Shown: positions 8,396-18,308 of the stretch, one piece after another
Layout of the letters: every line of letters starts with the position of its first letter
Numbering within the stretch: the first letter of the stretch is position 1
Assembly (NCBI GenBank): GCA_903813345.2
Contig: CAIIXF020000369.1
Coordinates: forward strand, 2,771-66,770
From: Owenia fusiformis
Taxonomy: Eukaryota; Annelida; Polychaeta; Sabellida; Oweniidae
DNA: 64,000 nucleotides
Direction of reading: 5' to 3'
Notes under the pieces: model-generated
Seen by the model: the letters and a program-made list of their open reading frames with translations, nothing else
The model's database searches: none
What the model was told of the DNA's origin: nothing
Made by a program: the position numbers and the translations under genes

Positions 8396-9275
8396 TTATT
8401 TGGAAATGCTGAAAAATTGAAGTCTTCCTGAACTGTCCCTGTAATATTCCTTCAGCAACCCGAATATAAATAGGTATCGACAGGTCTGTGGTTATCAGGT
8501 TATTGCGCATTTATCTAAGTACGCTGGCGTATAATCAGTCCAAACACCAACTACCACAAGAAAGAATTCTTTCTGACATGATTTTTGTAGTTAACCAAAC
8601 CCTTTTGTACACAGATCTTTATTCCGAATGCAACAAAAATATGATTTTAGTTGCGCTTTATCTAAATAAATGAGTGGAAATGACAAAAACTACTTGCTTT
8701 ACCGTATGAAATATGCGTAGTTTGGTTTATGATCAGTACTGAACGCCACATCCACATTATACATAGTTTAATCAATTTGTTTTCAGTACGATAAAATGTT
8801 GTATTTTTCATCTGAACACATTATATCAGTAACAAATACATAATATATACCAACCAGCATGAGGATTATGGAATTTTTTCTGCATCTTTATTCTATTTTC
8901 ACACTTTTGGATTTGATTACAACCATTCGATATTCCACTCTATTAAAATGGTTCGAAACACGTAATAAATTCGTTTGTTTTTACACATTTATATTTGATT
9001 TATGTAACTATATATGCGATAAATATATGCGGTTCATGTTATTCAGTGTTTGGTAAAATGTCACATATTTAAGTCACGAACAAAGACGGTTGACACATAA
9101 TATATTTAGAACACACATCAAATACAAATATACTTTAGAACCAAACAATGTTCATTTACCGAACATTTACCAAATAGCACGGACATATAGTGACTTACCC
9201 CACATAATTAATGACATATTGCACATAAAATCATGTGGGGTAGGTCAAATTCTTCCACAAAACTAGTTATTTTAA
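8396..9275. other. Central AT-rich part of the nested transposon
   Basis: No convincing gene; open frames at 8488-8673 and 8859-9056 are short and of AT-rich composition. A stem-loop with 14-bp arms and one mismatch (GACTTACCCCACAT at 9192-9205 and ATGTGGGGTAGGTC at 9233-9246) is present. Confidence 0.5.
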
Positions 9276-9988
9276 AATCTATCGCAAAAACTACCGCATT
9301 TTTTCCAAATTTACCGAAAAGTACCGCATTTTTGGCAAATCTTCAGCAAAAGTACAGGTTTTTCAAAAAATTACCGTAAAAACTACCGCATTTTTGGCAA
9401 ATCTTCCGCAAAAGTACCGGTTTTTCAAAAAATTACCGTAAAAACTACCGCAATTTTCAAAATCTACCGTAAAACTACCGCGTTTTTCCGAATCTTCCGC
9501 AAAACTACCGCTTTTTCAAAAAACTACCGTGAAAACTACCGCATTTTTTCAAAATCTACCGTAAAACTACCGCATTTTTTCAAAATCTTTCGCAAAACTA
9601 CCGGTTTTTCAAAAAACTACCGTAAAAACTACTGCATTTTTTAAAATCTACCGTAAAACTACCGCATTTTTTCTAAGTTTTCCGCAAAACTACCGCTTTT
9701 TTCAAATTTCTACAGTAAAATTACATTTTTTTCAAAAATCTACCCCAAACCTCTGAAACTACAGTATTTTTTTAAATCTACCGCAAAAACTACCGTGTAT
9801 TTTATAAATCTACCGCAAAAACTACCGTTTTTTAAAAAATCTACCGCAAAAACTACCGTTTTTTTTAAACTCTACCGTAAAAACTACCGCAATTTTTTTG
9901 AAATATACCGCAAAAACTACCGTATTTTGAAAAAATCTACCGCAAAAATACAGCAATTTTAAAAAAATCTACCGCAAAATTTTGGTCT
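9276..9988. repeat. Right ACCGCAAAA-type repeat block of the nested transposon
   Basis: About 700 bp of tandem degenerate units of the form CTACCGCAAAAACTACCGCATTTTTTCAAAAT (period about 30-42 bp), running to the right inverted repeat. Confidence 0.85.
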
Positions 9989-10004
9989 TAGGTTGGCAGG
10001 TATG

Positions 10005-13000
10005 TTAGTACTGCATTGCGATAGTCATCATGTGTTATTTGGTTTTTAATGACAGCTTTATTCACTCCTTTAGCAGTTTTCTTTGCTTCATTTTGTACTA
10101 ATAAGGAGTACATTTTAGGTTTCAATCCTACGAATTCAGATGGACAAATTCCTATTGTTTCATCTTTAAACTTCCCAATGACTTTTTTGTTTGAAGTTGA
10201 ATATAACATGTGATCTTTAGGAAAGTCTGATGTGTCATACAGATCCATGTTTTCAGCCATATCCTTGTAAATATTCTCTGTTTGTATAAGATAACATAGG
10301 GAATCTGTATCAGTAAACAACAACGTGGACTTGTCACCGTATTTAGGTAAGATATGTTCGTAATGATACTCATACATCAATGTTTTACTGAGATCCAAAA
10401 TTGCAAACCCACAATAAATGGGTCGATTGAGATACAATTTAATCTTTCTCAATTCTACTGCCGCTAAATCTTCATTAAAGATTTTAAATCCATAAAATGA
10501 TGGTTTACAAGCGAGTTTTTGCAATCTTGCTTTTTTGTGTATCAACTCAATCAGACGTCGATTTCTTAAGTTTTCACAGGATTTCCCGAACATAGAGTTG
10601 TTCATGAGTTTAAAAAAGTCTTTCTCAAATGCATTTTTAGCCAGCATCCTTCTTTGAGTATTCAAATCAATGTAAGGTTTGAGCCATGGTGATTGCTTAA
10701 ATGTGAGAATTCTATGGATTTTTTTCAAAACTAACCCATGGTTCATATATTGTTGAAGATTCCTGTAATGTAAAACGTAATTTGTCTTATCATTGAGATT
10801 GGGAACTAATTTCTTTAATTTACATTCACCTAATTCCAACTCTTCCAATAATCGTTTGCAGAATGGTGATGTCATGTTTTCATTAATTTGTATAGATTCA
10901 GGTGCTAAAGGATAATCTGAATGTGTGTCATGTAATTCACATGGATACTCTAGATCAACTTCCAGTATATATCCATCATCAGAATTTTCAGATATACCAT
11001 CAACATTGAATGATGCTATTGCATTTTCATCCATCCATTTGAAACCATGGGTTGGGAGGGGTTTACTCATAGCCCACCCATATAAATTATTCGCATCTAT
11101 ATATGTAATATAAGATGTTGGTTTCGTTTGATCATAATCTGTAAGATATTCATTGTTTGCCTTCGCATACCTATGTGATATCATTGAAATACCTCCCCTA
11201 AGACCGGATTCTATGAAGAGATGCATGTCAGGATCTGTAAATAACTCAAGTTTCACACCCGTATATTTCAATGCTGCTATCCAACTAAGTCCAGGAGCCG
11301 TGTAAAAGTGTGCAGGGTCTAATTCATACATTTCTATCGCTAAGTCTCTAAATGATTCAAACACATCACTGAGAAGGAGCGTGTCTGTCATTAAATACAA
11401 GTCGTGATATTCTTTGAATGTTGACATGTTGAATGTATTCCAAACTGTATTTGCATGAGCATAGTCATTATCTGATAATTCTTCACCAGTAAGATCATTG
11501 AAAAAGTCACATTTGGGAGGTAACTGAGTGTCACTTAATTTTTCAGTTTGATCAAACCAACTGTATGGAAACACACCCTTTCTCATCAAAAGCGCAAGTT
11601 CTTCTTCATTTTTAAATTCACTCATTAAATGTTTAAATTTTTCTTTGCCTTCATTAGCCAGATTTCCCACCAGTTTGTCCAATGAGGTACTCATAAATTG
11701 GAAACTGTCTATGAAATCCATAGATCCCATGGAAAAAGATATGTATCTCTCCATATTAGTTGGGATCACTTTTAGTTTATTGTGTTGACATTGTCCTATG
11801 CTTTGCATAATATGATGTGCATCATAATTTTTCAAATTGTGAAATACAACAGGTATTCGATCCCGAAATCTAAAGTTCACATTGCATGCATTGTGTGCTG
11901 CTCCTCTGAAGTACCCCGTCACATGATCATGGTCACGAACCCTGTCTTCCCCAAGGACTTCTTTACAGATATGACAATGTGTTGCATTTTCAAATTTTTC
12001 ACGATCTCCAGAACGCATTTTTAAAGGTTTCTGCTTATGTTTGTACCACAAATCAATGTCATCTTGAACCTTAACCATGTGTTCAATGAAGGTATCCGTC
12101 ACATTCTGTCCAGTGTATACAACAGCAGGTTTAGTTAGGTCTTCAGTAGGTCTGACTACTTTATAACAGAAACCTGATGGAATATGTTTAGTCATTTTCT
12201 GTGTATAAGACTTATGGGGATTTGGTTGACAGCCAGAAACTTTATCACAAACACTCTCAAAATCAGCATACACTATCCATGGAACCTTTAATTGTTTTTC
12301 CACTTGCTTAAAGTGTAGCCATTTATCTTTTTCTGAGGGTAATTCAATTTTCTGAGGTCCATGAATTTGACAATAGTTGATATGTTTGTCTAATAGTGTA
12401 GCCTTTGTAAATCCATGTAAACAATAAGGACAAAAATAATTTTTGCGTCCACTGGGTCCAGTGTGATACAACAGTCTATTGAGATATTTGATCCAACAAT
12501 AATGACTTCGCTTCTTGTTTGATAGCAACATCAAGTTCACATGTTTGTCTGTTCTTTTCTTAGTGATGTGTATGGGGAAAACCTCTTTCTCATACCCAAA
12601 CAAGTTGACCGAAATGTCATTGTTGCTCTCAAATTTTGTGATATCATCAGGTTTCACCGGATGTTTGATCCCCTCCATATTGAGTTCATTAATATATGGT
12701 GTGTAGTTGTGTACTCGATGAGGATTTGTTTTCTGAGGATGCAATGCTGAAAGCACTGCCCATAGAAAACATTTTTTGTCCTTATTTTGAACATTGATAA
12801 TAGCTCGTTTAGCCCTCAGTTTTAAAGGGGTAGGGATATAACTACTCCCCTTAATTGGTTTCCATTTGATAATATGTAGTTTCAGCTCAATGACGTAATC
12901 GAGTATCCATGAACTGCCCTCACGCTGATAGGAAATGAAAGCATCATACGTTTTTTTCACACTTTCCTTAAATGCATCATCTAAATCTACATTTTTCATT

Positions 13001-13365
13001 GCTGTTTGACAATGACCTCTGAAATGAGGCCATGACAACTCAGTCTCTTCTTTTTTCTGTTTTTTGAACTGGACTTGCATTGATAAGTACCATTTAATAC
13101 TACCAAATTTCTTGATTTGTTTTGACAAAAGATGTTTCACTTTCTCTTCATTTCTTTTAAAAAAGTATAAGGGATCAAATTTTGATTGTCCATATGCTTT
13201 AATTGTTTTTACAACTAATGTTCCTTGTATTGCTTGCTCTTCAAAATCACATTCTAATTGATCATTATCGTCTACTGCATTTTCTTGTGTTGCATCAACA
13301 TCATTGACTTGTATAGGTTCCTCTGTTGTATTATTTTCTATGTTCAATGATTCATCATCTTGCAT
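10005..13365 (-). pseudogene. Polinton protein-primed DNA polymerase B, main body
   Basis: This is a type B (phi29/adenovirus-like, protein-primed) polymerase of about 1120 codons before the insertion. Visible motifs, in order: a Cys/His cluster FCPYCLHGFTKATLLDKH (about residue 310); Exo I YADFES (about 368); a CHICKEVL...DHDHVTGYFRGAAHNACN zinc/Endo VII-like insert; Exo II FHNLKNYDAHH; Exo III YLMTDTLLL; Pol A YIDANNLYGWAM (about 755); Pol B KLMNNSMFGK (about 920); Pol C LLFTDTDSL (about 1015). It would replicate the element using a protein primer. The 3' end is cut off by the nested transposon, with the last 58 codons at 7910-8086. The 5' end is in a different frame from the zinc-finger ORF at 13344-13754 because of a short repeat indel. 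The catalytic core itself is uninterrupted. Confidence 0.93.
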
Positions 13366-13478
13366 AGGTTCCTCTGTTGCGTAATATCTCTGTTTAATGA
13401 TTCATCATCTTGCATAGGTTCCTCTGTTGTATTATTTTCTCTGTTCAATGATTCATCAGTATCATCAGATGTTCCAGG
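13325..13478. repeat. Three 51-bp coding repeats at the zinc finger/polymerase junction
   Basis: The unit (GATTCATC...TTCAAT on the + strand) occurs three times; units are 51, 50 and 51 bp. The short unit is the site of the frameshift. Confidence 0.8.
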
Positions 13479-13754
13479 ACCCGCACCGACTTGAAAATGT
13501 CGTATCCTATGTTCATTAAGTTTATCTTTCCTATGAAATAATTTTGCACATATGTCACATGCATGATTTGGATCATTGTGTATCTTTTTATGTCTTTGTA
13601 GACTTTGATTTTGATGGAAAACTTTTTGACAAATATCACATTCATAGCGTTGAATTTGATGTCCATGAACCAATCTTTGATGTCTCATTAATCCTCTTTT
13701 GTGTTGATATATTTTACCACAATCACAATTGTATGTTGTTTTCATTGTAGACAT
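13344..13754 (-). pseudogene. N-terminal C2H2 zinc-finger region of the polymerase gene, frameshifted
   Basis: The 136-codon frame starts at an ATG at 13754 and encodes three fingers: CDCGKIYQHKRGLMRHQRLVH (in part; C-x-C type), CDICQKVFHQNQSLQRHKKIH (in part) and CDICAKLFHRKDKLNEHRIRH (in part). An acidic linker with 51-nt repeats encoding DESLNxENNTTEEPxQD follows. The middle repeat copy has 50 nt, so the frame shifts; the next repeat copy resumes in the frame of the polymerase, which starts MQDDESLNIENN. The two ORFs are therefore most simply one gene with a single-base loss. Zinc fingers of this kind probably bind DNA. The alternative, two separate proteins with overlapping ends, seems less likely. 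Confidence 0.82.
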
Positions 13755-13849
13755 GTTGTTGTTTATTTGTTTGCTGTTGTTTTCATGAATGGTGGTGTAT
13801 CAACTTTTGAATGATTTTTATAGGGTAAAAATTATGCCATGTGCTATTT

Positions 13850-14040
13850 TTAGAACGTGATGTCATGCTATTTTTAGAAACTGATCTTAGATGTCATGTC
13901 TTCTGGAAAATTCTAGAAAATGATGTCATATGCTATATTTAGAACATGATGTCATATGCTATATTTAGAACATGATGTCAATACTATTTTTAGAACATGA
14001 TGTCAATACTATTTTTAGAAACAGATCTTATAAGATGATG
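13850..14040. repeat. TGATGTCAT-containing repeats upstream of the polymerase gene
   Basis: Imperfect tandem units of about 26-28 bp (AACATGATGTCATATGCTATATTTAG and variants) lie 100-290 bp before the zinc-finger start, on the side where a minus-strand promoter should be. The TGATGTCA core is also in the TIR palindrome. Confidence 0.7.
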
Positions 14041-14720
14041 GTGTCATGCGATCTAGATAGTTCTAGAAAGGGGGATTAACAATATAAACAAAATATATTC
14101 TAGAACATTAAGGATTAACATAATGATGCAATTAACATTGGTTTGAATACAAGCGTCACTCTACTACTGTTAAAATAAAAACAAGTATATTAGTCAGAGT
14201 AATCCAATATAAGCCTTATCACCTATACAAATATTTAATCCAAAGTCCAATATCTATATCATATAACTTTTCATTGAACAGTGCTATTTTGTTTGACCAG
14301 CTCAATTTACTACAATAGGATTATTTAATCACAACTGAAGTTCAATAGCTTTTATATTTATACAGAGTATTGGTCAGTCAAATAATAATCGCTAGGAATT
14401 TGGACCAGACTTTTAAAATGTACATGTACATTGTATACGGCTATACATCTCAATATGTCACTTTTGGATATAATATGAATATTGGAGTGACTTTGATTGA
14501 ATCAAACTTCAGGGTGAGTAAACAATACAGTACATTTTATCTCTCAATAAACACATATCTTCAAACAACTGATAATTCAAGACTTGTTGTACAGTGTGAA
14601 ATATGTTTAGGTTTTCATTCATTTATGTTGGTCTAAAAATAAATACTGCACCATGGAACCTTTTAGAATAATGACCCATCACTGTACCTAATAGAAACTA
14701 TACTAGAACTTAGAATATTA
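14041..14720. other. Non-coding region between polymerase upstream repeats and right TIR
   Basis: AT-rich, no supported gene; a + strand frame at 14370-14636 has no recognisable features. Confidence 0.4.
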
Positions 14721-15190
14721 GAATATTATAATCTAAAAACCAAGATATAATATAATCATCTGCTAACGTTTGTAAAACAGTCATTAGTCACTGCTATCAT
14801 GTATGATGAAATATAGAACATTAAAGAATATACACATCATCAAGTTAGATAATAAAAATGATAAGATATAATATAATCACATAATCTACTAACTATTAGT
14901 CATTACTATCATATATGATGAAATATAGAATATTGAAGAACATATTATGAGGAATCCCTTTATGTTGTTATGATAGCTGATTATATCTCATTAGTGGGCT
15001 ATACCATCTTAAATTCCATTGTAGAACATGCTTCAACTTGTCATTTCATTATGATTCATATTCATACACATCCATGACATCATGACATCATCCCCCGGAT
15101 GATGTCATGGTCATGTCATGGTCATGTGACTTTAAAAAATCTGCCCAACCCCGCCCCACCCGTTCTGATACCTGACATTTCATATCTACT
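14721..15190 (-). repeat. Polinton right terminal inverted repeat, 470 bp
   Basis: Reverse-complement partner of 678-1147. It includes the mirror of the palindrome at 15081-15109. These ends are the sites on which the integrase would act and, in protein-primed replication, where the terminal protein would be attached; those roles come from family knowledge. Confidence 0.93.
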
Positions 15191-15196
15191 TCTAGA
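15191..15196. repeat. Polinton target site duplication, right copy (TCTAGA)
   Basis: Matches the left copy at 672-677. The flanking bases (T before the left copy, CCAT after the right) do not continue the match. Confidence 0.8.
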
Positions 15197-15242
15197 CCAT
15201 ATTTAAGCCATTGCTTTGCATCTCTTTTTTAATGCCTTACAG

Positions 15243-15347
15243 GTCCGATATCAAACATAACGAACAATGTGGTCGATATGATCGAAACGGCTGATTTCGA
15301 AATATTATTGCAGCGCATGGAGAAGCACAAATTTGCAATCATAACAG
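15243..15347 (+). CDS. Host gene exon, linker before the NB-ARC domain
   Basis: The acceptor AG is at 15241-15242 after a T-rich tract and the donor GT is at 15348. The exon is 105 nt, phase 1 at both ends, so it joins in frame to the death-domain exon across the intron that holds the Polinton. It encodes 35 residues of amphipathic helix ending in KHKFAIITG. No domain is recognised. Removing the Polinton and one copy of its TCTAGA duplication would leave an intron of about 95 bp, similar in size to the other short introns of this gene. Confidence 0.6.
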
Positions 15348-15475
15348 GTATTGTAAAAAAGGTGGATTGTGAGCTAGGTAGTCTTAAACATGAACATATT
15401 TTTTAGAAGAGCTTCTCGCTTCTGAGTGTAGTGTCTTCCATAACCTTTAAAGCCATCGCTTAGTGTTCGTTACAG

Positions 15476-15734
15476 GTCGTGTAAACCCGTGCTGGTTTTA
15501 TTGCAAATATCATATTGTTTTTTGCATGCTGGTGGCGTTATGCCTTTAAAAGTAGATCTCACACCTCAGAAGCGTGTTGGCTCAAAATTACATTTTAACA
15601 TACCGTGCGACTATTCATTAAGCAATTTGTTAGTAAAAGTTCCTCATGAAAAAAATCTTGAAGATGTGTTGAACTTTTTTGAAGAAATTGTACAATTTCC
15701 CTCCACTCATTTTGTACATTTTACAGCCATATGA
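15476..15734 (+). CDS. Possible host gene exon(s), reading frame unresolved
   Basis: A good acceptor (TTACAG) ends at 15475. Continuing the phase-1 frame from the previous exon meets a TAA after about 25 codons. The neighbouring frame is open to 15734 and reads like protein (residues VDLTPQKRVGSKLHFN, then a helix with EDVLNFFEEIV). An alternative acceptor at about 15554 would join the previous exon in phase 1 to that open frame, but I see no convincing donor before its TGA. Either one splice site is unusual or this copy has a frameshift. I do not recognise a domain. Confidence 0.35.
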
Positions 15735-15738
15735 AATA

Positions 15739-15874
15739 ATAGGGAGTTTAAGCTTGTAATGTTTTTCACAACCTAGACATGAACAGAGAATATTTAAGCG
15801 ATGCATTTGTATGGGCGATTGGTCATACGTATAGGTTGGCATTTAAATTTTATACGCAAGCTTAAACTCCCTAT
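15739..15874. mobile_element. 136-bp MITE upstream of the NB-ARC P-loop exon
   Basis: The ends are perfect 18-bp inverted repeats ATAGGGAGTTTAAGCTTG (15739-15756 and 15857-15874), flanked by TA on both sides (15737-15738, 15875-15876). It carries no gene. A 2-bp TA duplication suggests a Tc1/mariner-like source. It lies between a candidate splice acceptor at 15727 and the P-loop coding sequence, whose frame contains a stop inside the MITE (15844-15846). Confidence 0.8.
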
Positions 15875-18216
15875 TAATACGATTTCACTTAAGAATCACA
15901 CAAAAGAGATACGAGTCTCGTCAAATAGGAAGGTTAAAACTTCATATTGTAGGTATGTCTGGCATTGGTAAAACGGAGATGGCAAAGTTGTATTGGCATT
16001 TGAAGAAGGATGGTTATAATGTTGGATGGAATATAAAAAGTAACACTGACCGGGACTTAAAAATCGCAGCTACTGGTTTTATCGAAAAATTAGACTCGAT
16101 GGAAATCAAGGTTGGTAATTCACAAGATGGTTCTCTATCAAACCTCTTACAAAATATACGTTCAGAAATAAGTAAAGAATGTCGAGATAGGAAACGATGG
16201 AACTATCTGTTGATATTCGATGATGCCGGAGCTGAAACAAAAAGTGCTATAGAAGAAAGTTTCAATCCGTCGACCCCCGGGCCATCGACAAGTAATATAT
16301 CCGTTATTCTGACAACCCAGCAAAGTTTTAATCAGTTGCAAAATAAAACTGTAAATCTAGGAGGATTATCTGAAAAGGAAGTCCTCAAATTTTGGGGTAT
16401 TATTGAGGATGGTGAAAACGAAAAAAATATACTTGAGTTATGGGAAGAAATGAGTCATCTCCCAAGTGCTCTCAAATGCGCTAAACATTACATTAAAAGC
16501 AAGAAACGCTCCATTGAGGTTTATCTTAAGGGGATCAAAGATAAAACACAGTACAAAGCTATGGAAACGCGGGACGCCCAAATTCTTGGTATCAGTTATG
16601 ATAAAACTCCAGTTTGCGCACACGTTGAGTATGCTAAAGCAATGATAGAAGAAATTTCGGATAAACCTGTTCGCTTTGTTCTGAAAACGATGGGTTTCCT
16701 TGATTCAAAAGCTATTCCAGAGTTTCTATTGAGGGAAATTCTGAGACAAGCGCACATCGAAGATCGCAAAAACACGCAAACACACATCGAAGATCGCCAA
16801 AACATGCAAGACCTTAATGATGAAAGAATTGGTTTTTATATAGACGACCTCTTGTCGAAAATGCAAATGAGGTCATACGTGACCATATCGAACCCCAACC
16901 CACGAGATGATGATCGTATTGTTGATACACACAACATGGCCCAACTTGGTATACGCCATGCAGTTGACGAAAACGACAAACAGCCCGTTCTAGAAATGCT
17001 AATGAGGGTTCTACTTCGTTACTTCGCTAAGGATACCAGATACCTCACGTTTTTTAGAAGGAACACACGTCTCATTCCCCATGTGAATATGGTATTGAAG
17101 CATGTAGAACCTATCCCATTCAAGGGCAATACGTTCAAGATGCAAGCAATGGCTATTGCTATGTATGACACACTAGGTTATTGCTACACCCAAGACAACT
17201 TCTTCATAGATGCAGAAGAGAAGCTTCGTGAAAGCGTGGAGATGATCTACAAGACTCTCAATTTTTCAAGTGAAAAAGAATTCAATCAGGAAATATTAGT
17301 AGATGATGAGGTTAGAGGGGCCGATGGGAAAGAAGATGTCAAGAAAGTTGCAATGGCAAAGGCGAAGGACATATACAACAGTCTTCAGAAGCGTGGTCGC
17401 TATTTAGTAGAGCATCTCGTAATCGACCGAGTTTTGAATACAGCTGATGTGGAAATAATGAGGTCTAAGGTAGGAGAAGGAGAGTTACCAGTGTTCCTTC
17501 CCCAGCGTGCTACTAATAAGGAGATATACGAAAAGCTAGTAAAATTAAAGCTTGCAATTCCTGAAGTTGATATGAACGCTATATACCTGGCAGAGTTATA
17601 CGCATCCGTCTTCTATAGTTATGGTCGGATGTACTTTTATAAGGAGGAACGTCCTAACACGGATATCTATATGTCCAGTATAAGGCTTGCGTATGAGTTG
17701 TGTCAAATCATCGAGAAGGAAAAGAAGTATGTCGTTTTCCACAGTATACTTTCCCAGCGAAACGGTCTGATGTATCTCTATTCTGAAGACAAGGACGAAT
17801 TTGGAGATGAGAAATCTGACGAAAAAAAGCTATCAGATTTATACGAAGGAAAGAAGGAGTACAGAAAACTGCTAAAACGTACAATCAAAGAGGATTGGTA
17901 CCAACACGGAATTCTCAAGGTCACCAAGAATGATTCCTTTCACAAGTGCATATGTTTGGAAAAGTGCATATTTATCTGCACAAAAATATTGAAATTGTGC
18001 ACTAGGTTTGAGGATGAAGAAGAAATAAGACAAGAAATAATAGAGGAAGGCAAAAACACGATAGAGGAGCTAATGAAGGTAATTAGACAGGAAGAAACAG
18101 AGTCCAAGCTGCATAAAGGATCAAACTTTTACGCTGTCGCTGCGAAGTTCTATGAACAAGCTGAGTATTGGGATGATGCCTCCAACGTGTACAAAGAAGC
18201 AATTAAACAATGCAAG
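15847..18216 (+). CDS. Host gene main exon: NB-ARC NTPase plus TPR-like helical region
   Basis: The frame is open from 15847 (TAA at 15844) to the donor at 18217 (TGCAAG/GTAAGA), phase 0. It holds the pre-P-loop helix (QKRYESRQIGRL), Walker A in VGMSGIGKTEMAK (15949-15987), Walker B in WNYLLIFDDA (about 16198-16227), a sensor-1-like SVILTTQ, and a GLPL-type motif SHLPSALK. This order is that of NB-ARC ATPases, which act as nucleotide switches for oligomerisation. A helical stretch and several TPR-like segments follow, including YDTLGYCYTQ near 17165 and KFYEQAEYWDDASNVYKEAI just before the donor. A short internal duplication (HIEDRKN/HIEDRQN) lies near 16755-16800. The exact 5' splice boundary is uncertain: a candidate acceptor at 15725-15726 is now separated from this exon by the MITE at 15739-15874. 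Confidence 0.85.
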
Positions 18217-18308
18217 GTAAGATCAATCAATTAACCGAGTGATATTGCCCTGGCTTACGGAGAGTGAACAATTTTATCAGTCCTTCGTAAAATCAAACTA
18301 TTTTTCAG

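Larger units (their letters stand above)
8091..10004. mobile_element. 1.9-kb inverted-repeat DNA transposon nested in the polymerase gene
   Basis: The ends are perfect 16-bp inverted repeats CATACCTGCCAACCTA (8091-8106 and 9989-10004), flanked by TTAGT on both sides (8086-8090 and 10005-10009), a 5-bp target duplication. Both arms consist of degenerate arrays of ACCGTAAAA/ACCGCATTTTT motifs, and the centre is AT-rich. No transposase is seen, so it is non-autonomous. The superfamily is not clear to me from a 5-bp duplication and these termini. Its insertion stops the polymerase frame 4 codons into the element. Confidence 0.88.
678..15190. mobile_element. Polinton/Maverick DNA transposon, full length, 14.5 kb
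   Basis: The element starts AGTAGATATG and ends CATATCTACT, the AG...CT termini expected for Polintons. It is flanked on both sides by TCTAGA (672-677 and 15191-15196), a 6-bp target duplication. The terminal inverted repeats are 470 bp each and almost identical. Inside are the hallmark genes: protease, major and minor capsid proteins, retroviral-type integrase, packaging ATPase and protein-primed polymerase B, all on the minus strand. Polintons are self-synthesising transposons thought to be able to form virions. As read here, the integrase, polymerase and perhaps ATPase frames are broken, so this copy is probably not autonomous. It is antisense inside an intron of a death-domain/NB-ARC gene. 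Confidence 0.95.

Noticed and set aside
8488-9056. Short frames in the centre of the nested transposon as a possible transposase
   Set aside because: Too short, low complexity, no DDE or other catalytic pattern seen.
14370-14636. 88-residue + strand frame near the right TIR
   Set aside because: AT-rich, no domain, opposite to all element genes.
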